Made by a program: the position numbers and the translations under genes. Shown piece by piece: positions 12,160 through 23,466 of a DNA stretch of 64,000 nt. Source of the stretch: Phycomyces blakesleeanus NRRL 1555(-) (taxonomy: Eukaryota; Mucoromycota; Mucoromycetes; Mucorales; Phycomycetaceae); the NCBI RefSeq assembly GCF_001638985.1, contig NW_017265153.1:183776-247775 (forward strand), read 5' to 3'. Below the pieces are notes generated by a model. It was given only the letters and a program-made list of their open reading frames with translations, did no database searches and was not told the origin of the DNA. The stretch's first letter is position 1. Every line of letters begins with the position of its first letter.

Positions 12160-12720
12160 AATTTTGATATCTTTGTGTTGGTGTTGGTAAACCCAAAAAA
12201 AAAGAACTGAATATAGTGGTTGGCGGTGTTAATATTGATAGTGTTTTGAATTTGATGTTGGTACGTATCAAAAAAGAAAGAGAAAAAAAAAGAAAGAAAT
12301 ATGTTAAGGTTGCTCGTGTCTGTTTTTGTAGCGTTGTGAAGCTGGTGTCAATTCCAGTAGGTTTGTAAAGTCCATTTAGGCATGGAGGTTTGAATGAGGA
12401 TTCTCGTAAGGGAGAAAGTAAGTAAAAAGAAGACTCAAGGCAGTTAAAAAGGATTATCTTTTTTTCTTGTTTGTGTTGCGGCTTGGTGAAGGTTATTTTT
12501 GATAGACAGTCCTCTCTAAACAGTATTGAGTAAACACTAGAAGGTATTTAAACCTCCGTATGGGTGGTAGTGTCACTGTGGATTGGTCTGATATGTTTCT
12601 TTCTCTTATGGGTACACATAGGCTGTTTGTACCATAAATTGATAATATCAGCCTATAAAAAAGTAGTTGCTGTTCGGATTTTTCAATTGACATTCTAAGA
12701 GAAACCATGTCTGTGTAGAC
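12160..12720. repeat. Old diverged fragment of the macrosatellite unit
   Basis: The order of recognisable blocks follows the unit from its 74-bp minisatellite onward. It has one degenerate minisatellite unit (TTGATGTTGGTACGTATC), then the counterparts of GACAGTCCTCTCT, TTTAAACCTCCGTATGGGT, TATGGGTACACA and a run ending near 12700. I estimate by eye about two-thirds identity with the matching part at about 2350-2620. It is therefore a much older member than the four near-identical copies. Confidence 0.8.
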
Positions 12721-12761
12721 ACAGGCCTATATCAAGAAAGGCGCTCTATATTCCTAGATCA

Positions 12762-14083
12762 CTTGGTGTGGACAGGTGAAAATACTTTATTGTGACACTT
12801 TCTAGGCCTTGCGCGCTTTGGCATATAGGCGACCCAGGAGAACTACGGCAGAAGAAATAAGAGAGAGAGAGATAAAAGAAACATGATCGATAAAACTAGC
12901 TAAGGGGAGCATAAAAGGTAAGGCGAGCTAGGATAAGAAGGATTAAGAAGATGGGAGAAGACAAAGCAAGGGAAGGAAACAATAAGCAAGGCTATTTATC
13001 CTATATCACCATGGCAGTGATAGTTGCTAGCAGGCCAAACAAAAGTGCTCAGCCTTCCAAATACTGTTCAAGACAGAGGGCGAGGAGATGTTGTCGGTGT
13101 ATCGTGTATGCAAGTCATTTGCGCTCATGCTCGGGCCTGTGGGGGTGTGCCAGACCAGCAATGGATCCGATGATCCAAGGGATCAAAGTCGGTCTTCACA
13201 AACACTGATGTGTCTGTCAAGAGCTGCATGATTTTGTTCTTGAAGTCGTGGTGCACAAAGAATAAGAGGGCTGCCGCGTTCCGGGAATACGATATCCAGA
13301 ACACGTAACTGTTGGATCTTGAGTGTTCTCAAGAGCTTTGGTACTTGGCAATACTTGAGGTGGTGGTGGCAGCGAAGGTATACAAATGCATACGCAGATG
13401 GTCTACTTTCGGGTTGCAGGGCACGGGAGGTTTGGGCAGTGGTGAGCTTTGGGTGGTTGAGTATCTTGTCCATCGTCTTCTTGGCAGCAGCCAGAAATGT
13501 GGTGGGTGAGGGTGTGGGGATGGTGGCAGGACTGTGGGCGGCGCCTACGGCTGAGACATACTCAACAAGATCAATCGCCATAGACTGGAGAACGATGGTT
13601 GGGAAGGCTGTATCACCAGGCACTTTGGCCTGAAGCTGGAGCTGGTTATGCAAGAGCCCTATGTACTCATTTGCGACACGGAGTTCCTCGATGAGAGAAC
13701 TGTTCTGTGCTTGAAGTGCGTTGGTTGTTGCCATTATTGCATCTAGCTTGTTTATTATGACTTGCTGCTGTGCTTTGTGCATGGCTATGTGTGTTAGGGC
13801 ATCGTCCATAATAGCTTTTAGCTCGGTGTTCTTGGGGGCACAAAGTATTTATGTAGCCGACGAGTTTACCGGCCTAGTATGTCGAGAAAGAACTGTCTTG
13901 AAGACATTCGTGTGGGTGAATATCTTTGGACTCATGGAAACTTGATAAAGCAGAGGTTACTAAGGTCGGCAAGGTTGGTGAGACAGGGATGGGAGTGGGT
14001 TCTTGATTGATTGTTTGTTTTTGTGTAATGGGTTTTTTAAGCAAAAATTAGCTTTTGTGAAAAAGCCTGCTTGGTGTGGACAG
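12762..14083. repeat. 14-bp direct repeat (CTTGGTGTGGACAG) bracketing the LINE relic
   Basis: The 14-mer occurs at 12762-12775 and at 14070-14083 in the same orientation, about 1.3 kb apart. A related GTGGACAGAT occurs as an inverted pair at 33208-33276. It looks like the end of a dispersed element. Because the two copies here are direct, not inverted, they do not define one DNA transposon. Confidence 0.6.
12990..13935 (-). pseudogene. Decayed LINE-type ORF1 / gag-like protein
   Basis: The minus-strand frame starts at ATG 13935 (MSPKIFTHTN), has a stop near the end of the first 30 codons, then stays open for about 208 codons (MDDALTHIAMHKAQQQ). It has a coiled-coil-like Gln/Leu segment, a Pro/Thr linker, and a segment KLLRTLKIQQLRVLDIVFP. 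That last segment resembles the RNA-binding part of non-LTR retrotransposon ORF1 proteins of Mucoromycota, as I recall them. After the stop at 13183 a shifted frame continues (FVKTDFDPLDHRIH), consistent with a frameshift. Base composition is richer in GC than the neighbours. No reverse transcriptase is present, so this is a fragment. The family call is by pattern memory only. Confidence 0.5.
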
Positions 14084-16590
14084 ACTAAAAGTTCAAAAAA
14101 AAAAAGAAACCTTGTTTTTTACTAAAGGCTTCTATGCTGGTTTAATACAATAGAATGTAATTCCAATACGTGATATAAGAAGAAGAAAAGAAAAATAATT
14201 ATGTATCATCCTAGTACACGGGGTATGTTGCTGTTAACTGGATGTAATATGTATAACTCTACTAGATTTAGACACAAGGCTGTCAAAGTCTATTCGATTA
14301 TGAGATGTCTGGATAGGTATCTACATAGAAGGTCCAATACAGTCCAGCATATGCTAAATTTAGAACAATGATCTGTATAGTTGTAATATACTAGGAAGTT
14401 CTTGTCTATTACCCTAAAAAAACAGTTCCCTTTTTCTATACTCCAATTAAACTAATCATGGATTTATCCCACGTATCAGTAAAATTTATAGACTTTGATT
14501 GACATATTATGGGTATATATATATGCGTGTCGTATTATAAGGATAAAGAAGTATAAAAAGAATGTGCCCCCTCCAATTTCAGATATCAAGCTTTGAAAAT
14601 ATTAGATTCGCTTATTGGTGTAGAAACCAAATCTCGGACCAGGCATGGTAGAAAGTAACATTGTTAGTATTAGAATTATCTGCAGAAAAACTTAAACAGT
14701 AAAGATTTTTCAGGCAGTACCAAAATATAAATAGCATATAATTATCTTTTAATCATCTTTAAAGAAATAAATCTGCCTTTATCACATAAAAACAACTACT
14801 ATTATATGCTTTCTTTTTTTAAAAAAAATAAAGGTTTAATGGCATAATACAGCCATTGATTAATTGACTGTTTAAAGAGATGTAGTTGATCTAACAACAC
14901 AAATTTGTCATTTGGTTGTAGCGAACATGCAAGAGAAAGATAAGAGAGGGATATGGAGAGATCTAGCTTTACAAGGCAGTGGTCTTAAACGCTGTCAAAA
15001 TCAAAGTTATATGTATAATTCCCTCACAAGACTTCTTCTACTTCTTCTTTGTTTGTAATATAGACTGTAAATGATGTGACTACAAAAATAAAATCTTTCC
15101 ATTCCTTGAATCCATGTACTCTAAGCAATCGGCGCTGTTTTTACAGACCAAACTAAACTAGGCTAAATCAAATCAAATCAAATCAAATCATATCATATCA
15201 AATCAAATCGAGTCGAGTCAAGCCAGATTGAACTCAAATGAACGGGTAATGGCTTATGAGCAAGGGTTGATACATATAAAACAAAAACAAAAGCAGGAAA
15301 ATAAAATCAGATATTTTCTAATATTTGTTTTTGAAACAAATACTAGAAACAATCGGTATATGTTTTTGTTCACCTATTTGAACATTTATTATTATTTTAT
15401 TAATTGAGTATAAAGTAAAGTAAAGTAAATTAAAGTAAAGTAAAGAAAAAACAGTATTAAATGAGGTCAGGCTGTTTTTCTATTACTCCTTATTATTAGT
15501 GGGTTTACCTGTGGGTTGATTGTAAAGGCAGGTGGGATAGTTTTTGACAAATGACTTCATTAATATTACTTGTCAAGCTATTAACTTATCATTTACTAGT
15601 ATTTTTGTACAGTAGGATATCAAACACCACTGTACAGTTTGAATTGTGTTTTATTCTAGTGATTTGATTTAATTGACAAGAGTGTAGGTGTGTATTATTT
15701 ATGAATAGCCTGTGATTTAATTGATGAGAATGTTGCTTTTAAACTGTACATCTATCGTAGTGTATCATAAATTATTCAAAAACCAACCAATATTTTGAGT
15801 GTATTTTTATTATAATATAAATAAATAAAATAATGTAATGTAAACCAAAGCGAATTCAATTGAATTGAATTGAATTGAATTGAATTGAATTGGAGGCGCA
15901 GGCAAATATTTCATTTCACAAACAGAGAGAAAAAAAAAGTATATTGATATATCAGCTTTCAACTGGTTCAAAAGATCGCCTTTTTTGTGCGAAAAGGAAT
16001 CCTTGTCCTACACTCACACACACTCACATACAGATTTGGGATTTTATATGCCTACGATATTTGTAACCATAAATCAATATATAAAATATATACTATAATA
16101 TAATATAATATAATATAATAAATGGTACATGGTACATGGTGCATACATAATAAACAGTTTTGCAGCTGATTGATTTGATTTTTAAAGTTTTTCTTTTCTT
16201 TATATGTTTTCTCATGGCTTGAAAGACATACATATATAAAATACACTATTTTTTGATTGAATGCATAAATATATATATATTTATAAAGAGAAAATAAACA
16301 TGTACACCTGTATGTGATTGTTTTTTATGTATTAAACAAGAGTACATTTATAATGATAAATAAATAATAGTGATAGTAATAGTAGTAATGGTAATGGTAC
16401 AAAAGGATAGATAGCAAAGGCTATGTACAGAGTTTTAAGCTATCTGGATGTTGTTGCTTTGAAGAGCACCAGAGGTTGATGACGAAAATGAGGAAGAGGA
16501 GGAAATTTATAGCTGTTGACGGATAATAACAACAACAAAGAAAAGAAAAAAGAAGATCCTTGGCTTGATTCTTGTATGTGTGTATGTACG
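14084..16590. other. Gene-poor AT-rich spacer with pentanucleotide repeats
   Basis: I see no credible gene. It contains short arrays of AATCA (about 15168-15210), AAAGT (about 15413-15445), AATTG (about 15853-15892) and ATATA (about 16092-16122), and a run of TA steps near 14514. The end next to 16590 is likely the 3' region of the small gene on the minus strand. Confidence 0.6.
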
Positions 16591-16794
16591 TTAAATACCA
16601 CCTCGAATGCGCCGTGAACGGTCTCGTCGCAGTTGTCTTGCTGGCATCAATTGTTGGCGTGGGTTAACCTTGGCACGGTCTTCTCGTGGCTTGTGGATCA
16701 ATAAAAGATTGATGATGTAGGCAAAGTATCCTTGTTCAGTGGATGGTGAACCACCACCACCACCACCAGCAGACGGAGCAGAAGAAGAGGCCAT
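16591..16794 (-). CDS. Small basic protein, unknown function (67 aa)
   Basis: Single-exon frame from ATG 16794 to a stop at 16591. It starts with a Ser/Ala/Gly stretch including six consecutive glycines. A hydrophobic segment GYFAYIINLLLIHK follows at about residues 22-35. The C-terminus is strongly basic (RQLRRDRSRRIRGG). The layout (short hydrophobic segment then basic tail) would suit a small membrane-associated or ribonucleoprotein partner, but I do not recognise the family. Composition differs from the surrounding AT-rich spacer, which supports real coding. No conserved splice sites are needed to keep it open. Confidence 0.55.
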   Translation of the reverse strand: MASSSAPSAGGGGGGSPSTEQGYFAYIINLLLIHKPREDRAKVNPRQQLMPARQLRRDRSRRIRGGI

Positions 16795-18032
16795 TTTTGT
16801 TGTTATTTTGTTGTTGATTGATTGGTTGGTTGGTAGTCTTTGGTGTTCGTTTTGTTGACTAGAGAGTTTGAGTAATAAGAGTAAAGAAGAGAAATAATAA
16901 ATTAATAAATAAATTAATAAAAATGAGTATTAAATATTCAATTGGATTTTTATATAGGAAAAAAAAAAGAATGTCACCCCCTCTCTCTCTCGCTTTCCTT
17001 CTTAATCCCTCTTCATTTCTCCGCATGGCCGAGACAAGCCATAAGCATACGCATATACATATATAAATTTGTGTACTGTAAATAAACAACTAAATAATTA
17101 TATACTTGCGAGTCAAAATGTGGTCTACCAATGGAGTATATTATTGGCTACAATGCTTTGTATTTATTTATATATATATATAAAAAAGAGGGATTTTTGT
17201 TATTGTTATATCATATATTCATGTTTATCTTATTTTATTTTATTTATATTGCAAGCCTTGTGTATTGGCAATAATAACAATATGATATAAACATTTTGTC
17301 CTTGTCCATTCTCCGCTATCTCGGTCTGTGGGTTAAGCACTGACAATGCATTGTTATTTTGCCTTTATATGACTACCACTACTACTAATAGTTAACAGTA
17401 ATAGTGGTGACTATCCGTGGTAATTCAAACCAACCAAAACGCCCGATCTATATAGGAATAATTGATTTGTAAGATATAGATATATAAATATATATATATA
17501 TATATAAACCGTAGTAAAAAGAGGACACATGAATTAGTCAATGACTAGCCCTGCAGGTTAACCAAAAAAAAAAAAAGTCTCCCGGATCATTGTTCACTCT
17601 TCTTCTTTACTTTACTTTAGTTTAGCTTAATATTCTTATAAATAAATATAGATATAATTTTACATGTAGATGTGATACTCATCACAAGGTTGTCCTTATT
17701 CTGCTAGCACATGCACGCCACAGGACCACAAATATTTAAGCAAAAGTCATGATTGAATACAATCCCCTTTCCTTGACACATAAATCTTATGCAGCTAATA
17801 TGGCTAGTCTTAGTGTCTAGTAAAATACCAGATGGTTTTTCTGTAAACCTTGTTACTTTATTAATGCATCTTATACATAGTACATATATAAAATACAAAT
17901 CAATTGATCGATCAGTTACTTGTTCTTTGTAAACCAAAACAAGAAAAATGTGTGCCAAGTAATACTACAACAAGAGCAAGTGTATTGTACAGGTACTGTG
18001 TCAAAAAATAAAATAAAGAGGGATCCTGATAA
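16795..18032. other. Intergenic spacer between the small gene and BUB2
   Basis: AT-rich, with TA-step runs near 17165-17182 and 17485-17506 and a TTTAC array near 17604-17620. The start of this stretch should be the promoter side of the 67-aa gene, and the end is the 3' side of BUB2. I see no further gene. Confidence 0.5.
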
Positions 18033-19583
18033 TCAATTCCTTGGCTCGTAAAAAGACTTTGTAGAGATACCCATGGCTTCGGTCATGTAGTCTGGCAGAC
18101 CACTCACATCATTCTGGGGCTGGTCTGAGTCTGCAACCACCTTGACACCCAGCTCATCTGCGACAGATTCATCATATGCATGCCTAACCAGTTTCTCATA
18201 CAAATCCATAGGCAATTTCTTGCAGAATATCATAGCAATGGTAATAATAGTTTTTGCTTGAAGAGGTGGTAATTTCCTCAATATTTTCATAGGGCTAATG
18301 AACAATATATATATATATAAAACAGGTTTTTTTTGTGAGTATGTATTCATTATCATTTGGTTGTTGGTTGTTGGTTATTGTTTCATTGATCAATCAGTCA
18401 ATCAAAAAAAATTACCTTGAGCTATGTAGTAGTTCATGGCGAACCATGCCAATTTGAGCAATGATGTAAAGAATATTGAGGTGAGCACCGAAAGCAAACA
18501 TGACATCCCACAACTGCAATAATTCTGACAGAGGAGGTGTACAAGCAGAGAAAGATAGTACAGCTTCCAGATCGACACAGAATAAATTTCTAGTCAATAT
18601 TTATAATTTCTTATATAATATAATAATATTTAAAAAGAAAAAGAAATTAAAGCTTACATGGAAATGCGTATATACTAGCTGTCAGGCCTTTTCCAAGCAA
18701 GTATCCATAAAGTGTTGGATCCAAAGCAGCCAGACAAAGGTCCACCAACTGTGTAATATACATATACATATACATGTACGTACACAAGAGTCGAATTAAA
18801 TTAAATTAAATTAAATGAAGAATTAAGCATTAAACACTCGTCTGTTTAATGTTTACTCATTACCCTAACACCACAATGAACTCCTTTGAGCGTCGGATGA
18901 ACATATAGTGGACACCATCTCCATAGGAAAGTCGAAAAAGAGTAAAACGCCTCCATCTCTGGCATGACCATCAAAAACGGGGCGGCAAGGATGTTCATGC
19001 CCTGAACATAGGTGAGCTCCTTTGAAGACGAAGACAGACTTTGGAAGTACTGTCTTAGTTGAATTTCTTCTGATGTATCATCTGTGTGTTCACCTTTTCA
19101 TTTTGGTTTTTGGTTTTTGGTTTTTAGGAAATAAGCCCTAACAATTATAACCGTAACCGTAACCATAACCATAACCATAACCATAACCATATTCATAATA
19201 ATACCTTTTCGACTAATCCATACGAATGCATTCAAGACCCGGATAAGCATATCTTCAGATACATGTTCCAGAAAACTAGTGTCGGTCGTCATTGTTCTAA
19301 AGGTGTCATTCCGGATCTTTGTGTCCACGGAACTCGGTCCTCGGTGGACAATATTGATGTAGCAAGATGCAGATACATTGGGAAGCAGCAAGAGTAGCTT
19401 CCAGACCCTACCGCGCAGTTTATCTGGGCAGACAACCGAAAGAACAGAGTATCGCAGCTCAATCAGATCTTCTATAGAAGATTCCTCGCTAAGATGCCTT
19501 TTGGCCAAGGCTTCCATGATTTGCTGATAAGAAGCTGCAACTGTTATTTCAGTTGGATTACGGCTGATATCCAAGGGTAGCAT
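18033..19583 (-). CDS. BUB2: BUB2-type TBC-domain GTPase-activating protein (mitotic exit / septation checkpoint)
   Basis: Five exons by frame and splice sites: 19583-19205, 19081-18864, 18748-18658, 18563-18416, 18294-18033, giving 365 aa. TBC motifs are clear: RGRVWKLLL (residues 57-65), IRNDTFRT with the catalytic Arg finger (90-97) and YVQGMN with the Gln finger (151-156). The later segment FPSVLSFSACTPPL followed by LWDVMFAFGAHLN and the end PMKILRKLPPLQA match the BUB2/Cdc16 subgroup rather than other TBC proteins. In yeasts Bub2 with Bfa1 stimulates GTP hydrolysis by the small GTPase of the mitotic-exit or septation network at the spindle pole. It is slightly longer than the yeast proteins (about 300 aa). 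Intron 1 holds a hexanucleotide repeat. Confidence 0.92.
19148..19190. repeat. Hexanucleotide array TAACCG/TAACCA in BUB2 intron 1
   Basis: About seven units, two with G and five with A at the last position. It lies just after the 5' splice site of intron 1 (19205/19204) in the direction of transcription. It resembles but does not equal the common telomere hexamer. Confidence 0.85.
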
Positions 19584-20025
19584 TATTAAAAGAAAAAAGA
19601 AAGCAATAATATGTATGTATGTATATCTATAAGAACAAGAAGAAGGCTACGAATAAGAAGAAGAAGAAGAAGAAGAGAAAGAAAAGTCATATAAAGTACA
19701 AACAAGAATAATATGTTAATGGTGATGGTGATTATGATGATGCAAACAAGTACACACGCGCTCACACACATACACACACGCACATACACGCACGCACATA
19801 CAAGCACGCACGCACGCACGCGCATTCACATATATGTATACATACTCACTCACTCACTCATTCATTCATTCATTCATGTGCGTACATGTATGTGTAATGG
19901 ATTATTCATCTAACAAAGAACCCCATACTTCAAGTACAATCCAAATAGTCATGACCAAAACAAACCAAATATGATGTGGATTCTTTTCAAATAAGATATA
20001 TAGATATAGTATATTATTATGGGAA

Positions 20026-20330
20026 TTATTCGAATTCATTGTATTCCACCTTCCGACGTGTCTTTTGCTGTATCTCAAGAGGTTGGGTATCTGCAGGTCG
20101 CTTTAGACGAGGGTCTCTTGATGGAGCCTTGATGATGTTGTTGTTATTGTTGTTATTGTTACTATTGTTAATGATATTATTATTATTATTATTATTATTA
20201 CTGCCGCTACTACTACTACTACTATTATTAATATTACTAGAAGCATTATTGTTATTGTTGTTACTATTGTTATTATTTACATTGTTACTATTACTATTAC
20301 TATTACTATTGATATTAATATTACTATTAG

Positions 20331-20374
<44 letters not shown>

Positions 20375-21297
20375 TTGTTGTTGTTGTTGTTGTTGTTCGG
20401 GATTCTATTGTCTGTAGGTTGGTCTAGATCACGCTGGTTGCCAGATCTAGGTTTTCTTCCCTTTGAAAAGTTTCCATGGCCACGCTGAGGACGATTGGCA
20501 AGTCTTTGAGGATTGACTGCTCGTTGGGATTGATCAGGAAACGAGGCTTGATCTTGTCTGAACTGATTGGGTGCTCGGTGCGGTGTAATCTCAGCTTCCG
20601 ATAGATTGGGCTTTTCTACAAACGGGAAAGTGTCTTGGCCTATTCTTTTGATGTCACCTTCTTTCATGACCGAAAGGCTCAACTGCCCTTGATATAATCT
20701 GTTCTGCCTATTATTGTTGTTAATAATGATGATGATGATAATGATATTCATTTACTATGTATATATATATATATATTAAAAATAATATATAATATTAAAT
20801 ATTCATATATATATATGTGTGTGTGTGTGTGTATATATATACATGCGTACTTGCATATACATGCGTACATACATACATACATACATAAATATACATATAA
20901 AATAATAATAATAATAATAATAAGAACAATAACAAAAACAACAAAACACTTACGCTCCCCGGATGTGCAATATATCGCCATGCTTAAGTAAACTTCCTTT
21001 GGTTCCAAACACATTAAGTGAAATGCTTGCTGTACGATCAGCTACCAGAGCTTTATAGATCCCTTCACCAAGACGAGTAAAGTGGGGTTCAGGGTCTTTT
21101 GTGTTGTGTTATGTGTGTGTATATATATATATATATGTTTTATGGATTGATTAGTCTAATAATTCTTTATAGTCACATATATATCATAACTCACCCTTTT
21201 GAATCACAATCACTTCGCATTCAAAATTCTTCATTTGGGGTGTCATATCTTTTATTAGCACCAGGCGAGGGCTGGTCACGTGCATTGATGATGTCAT
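20026..21297 (-). CDS. SOSS-B / NABP-like single-stranded-DNA-binding protein with long Asn/Ser tract
   Basis: Three exons: 21297-21195, 21095-20954, 20707-20026, giving 308 aa. The first ~110 residues match the OB-fold SOSS complex subunit B (hSSB1/2) family: KDMTPQMKNFECEVIVIQKG, then ALVADRTASISLNVFG, LLKHGDILHIRGA, LYQGQLSLSV and the end VEKPNLSE. Such proteins coat ssDNA and help sense double-strand breaks. Next comes a Gln/Arg/Pro-rich basic linker (HRAPNQFRQDQ, RGHGNFSKGRKPRSG). After that an uninterrupted run of roughly 90 residues is almost only Asn and Ser, with a few Ile, Val, Ala, Gly and Thr. It ends with a short basic tail (RDPRLKRP). Codons in the tract are AAC/AAT/AGT repeats, i.e. 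microsatellite-born. It sits in tandem with BUB2, whose ATG lies 443 bp downstream. Confidence 0.88.
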
Positions 21298-21870
21298 TTT
21301 AAATAAAAGTGCCTTTTTCTTTATTTCTTTTCTTTTCTTTTTGTCTGTGTGTGTGTGTGTAACGAAGGCAGTACGAATATTATAAATATCCAAAGATGTA
21401 TATATATTTATTTATTTATTTATAATATAATTTCTTTTTTTTTTTTAACAAAAAAATAAATAAAAATGATTTCTTAAAAGAAAAAAAAAATTCTAAAGGA
21501 AACCCAACTCTTTGGCTTTTATAGTTTTTTTTTATTTAAAAAAAAAAAAAAAAATGATTCTAGAATAGATTACTTTGATTGGTTCCGGATCGGATTCTAT
21601 ATTGTTTCGAGCCGCACAATATTTCTTGACTGTACTCTGTCAAACCCACACTCACCTCACCTCACTTCACCTCACCTCACTTAATATCAATACCCACAGC
21701 CTATAATTTTGTGCATGTAAAAAAATGAATAAATGAATGAATTAATGAATGATTTTGTGATTTTTAGATAGTAGTTCAAAGTACATGAGTATATGTTTTT
21801 CTTTCTTTCTTTTTTTTTTTTTTTTATAAATATGAATTTGACAAGTTTTTTTTTGTTTTTGTTGGTTTTA

Positions 21871-23466
21871 TTAGGTGGCCTTCCAGAGTACAGCTCGTCG
21901 AACAAAGGAACGGATCATCTTTTGTGTTCCTCCGCCTATTCGCTGCAGAACCATGTGGGCCCATGGAGATCCCTGGCGCGACATGATCAAGAAGACGACA
22001 AAGAAGATGATTGTGTCTACGAGTGCGTGCTTAAGAACCGTCTTGCCCAACCACCACCAGCTCCACCGCAACTGTCGCTTCCGCGTGTCTCTCTCGACCT
22101 GTTGCCATCGAAGGATTGCCAGCTGTTCGGCTAACCCGGTTACTTCGGTCTGAAGAATCTCCATCGCACGTTCTGTTGGGCCTGGTCGAAGTGGCTGAGG
22201 TTTTGTCAGCCCAGAATTTTGTCTTGATTTCGATTGTTTTCTTGTTATTGATGATGTTGGTGGCGGTGGTGGTGATGATGATAATGATAATGATAATGAG
22301 GATGATGATTTGTTATAGTTGTCTTGTTCTTGATACTGATTATAATAATTATTATTATTACTATTACTAAATTGGTTTTGATACTGCTGGTATTGATTTT
22401 GGGATTGGCTGTTGTGGTGGTTGAGGTGAGGATGATAATCAGGTGAGTTTAATGCAAGGGGTGCTGTGATGGCAGCTACTTCTCGATCAATTGTGTCTGC
22501 CTCAGAGACAAGGTCGTTTGATTGATGAAGAAAGTCCATGGGTTGAACATAGTATCGCCTTGGCCAACGGTTCTGCATCTTTTGGTAGCTGCTAGGTGAT
22601 AAATCGGGTGTCATGGGATATTCTTGGGTGCTGTGACTTGTTGTGGTTTTGTTGGTTGTGTTTGTCAATAGGGAAGGTTCGGAAAGTGCATAGTGGCGTG
22701 GGAGGGAGTAATTACCCAAGGGAGACTGAATAGGTCCAAGGTAGTATTCTTCTTCTCTTTCTGGATTCGTTTCATCAAAATTATCTAAATATATATATAA
22801 GAGTTGCAAGCCATAAGTCACATGCCGGTCTATTATCCCCTCCTTCTTATTCTTCAAATCAAACTATATATATATTTACTTACCTTGCTCAGAGTAATTG
22901 GTTTGCTCAAGGTAATTGAGTGATTCTGACAAGGAATCGACATGTGGATGGTGAGGATATACTTTAATGAACTGTGCGTTTTTTTTTTTTTTTTTTTTTT
23001 TTTACAAAATCAAAATCAAAATCAAATCAATCAAAAACACGGGCATGATTGACTTACTTCACCAATAAGCTCCACGAGGGCCTCTACATAAAATGTTTGT
23101 GCGTCTGTGGGACACAGACCTTGAAGACGGTCCCAGGCCTTCCTACAACAGCAGTAGCAACAGTAGCAACAGTAGCAATAATAGGAAAAAGAAAGAAAAA
23201 AAAGGACAGTTGAGAATATTATTTTTATTATTAAGACAATGAGAAAACAAGAGAGACAATTGTTACCATTTGGCACATTCTGCTACGTCTCGTGAAGAAG
23301 GCTTTGGTTGTGTACAATCACCCTGTGTAGCTTGTTTGTAAAGACCATATAGATTCAATCTCTCACTTGCTGTGAGTTGGACGGTGTCATTGTCGGGTAA
23401 TGTTCGAACTACGGCTAATGCACGACAAAAGAGAATCTGAGTATCATGAGCATGTGATGTTGTCAT
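21871..23466 (-). CDS. Acyl-CoA-binding domain protein with C-terminal membrane anchor (ACBD4/5-like)
   Basis: Four exons: 23466-23267, 23142-23058, 22971-22884, 22784-21871, giving 428 aa. Residues ~10-95 are a standard ACBP domain: LNLYGLYKQATQGDC, the KPSSRDVAECAKW block and WKAWDRLQG, which carry the ligand-binding Tyr/Lys/Trp positions of the family. A long polar, Asn/Gln/Ser-rich linker follows. Near the C-terminus there is a short helical region (MEILQTEVTGLAEQLAIL) and one hydrophobic segment (VDTIIFFVVFLIM), then a basic tail. This layout is that of ACBD5-type proteins that bind long-chain acyl-CoA at peroxisome or ER contacts. The 34-residue tail after the membrane segment is somewhat long for a strict tail anchor. 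Confidence 0.88.

Noticed and set aside
12762..14083. A single DNA transposon ended by the 14-mers
   Set aside because: The two 14-mers are in direct, not inverted, orientation.
19148..19190. Possible interstitial telomere repeat
   Set aside because: The unit is TAACCA/TAACCG and not the common TTAGGG type. The array is short and lies in an intron.
20035..20490. Poly-Leu frame on the plus strand
   Set aside because: It is the antisense of the Asn/Ser tract of the SOSS-B-like gene, whose minus-strand exons join cleanly.
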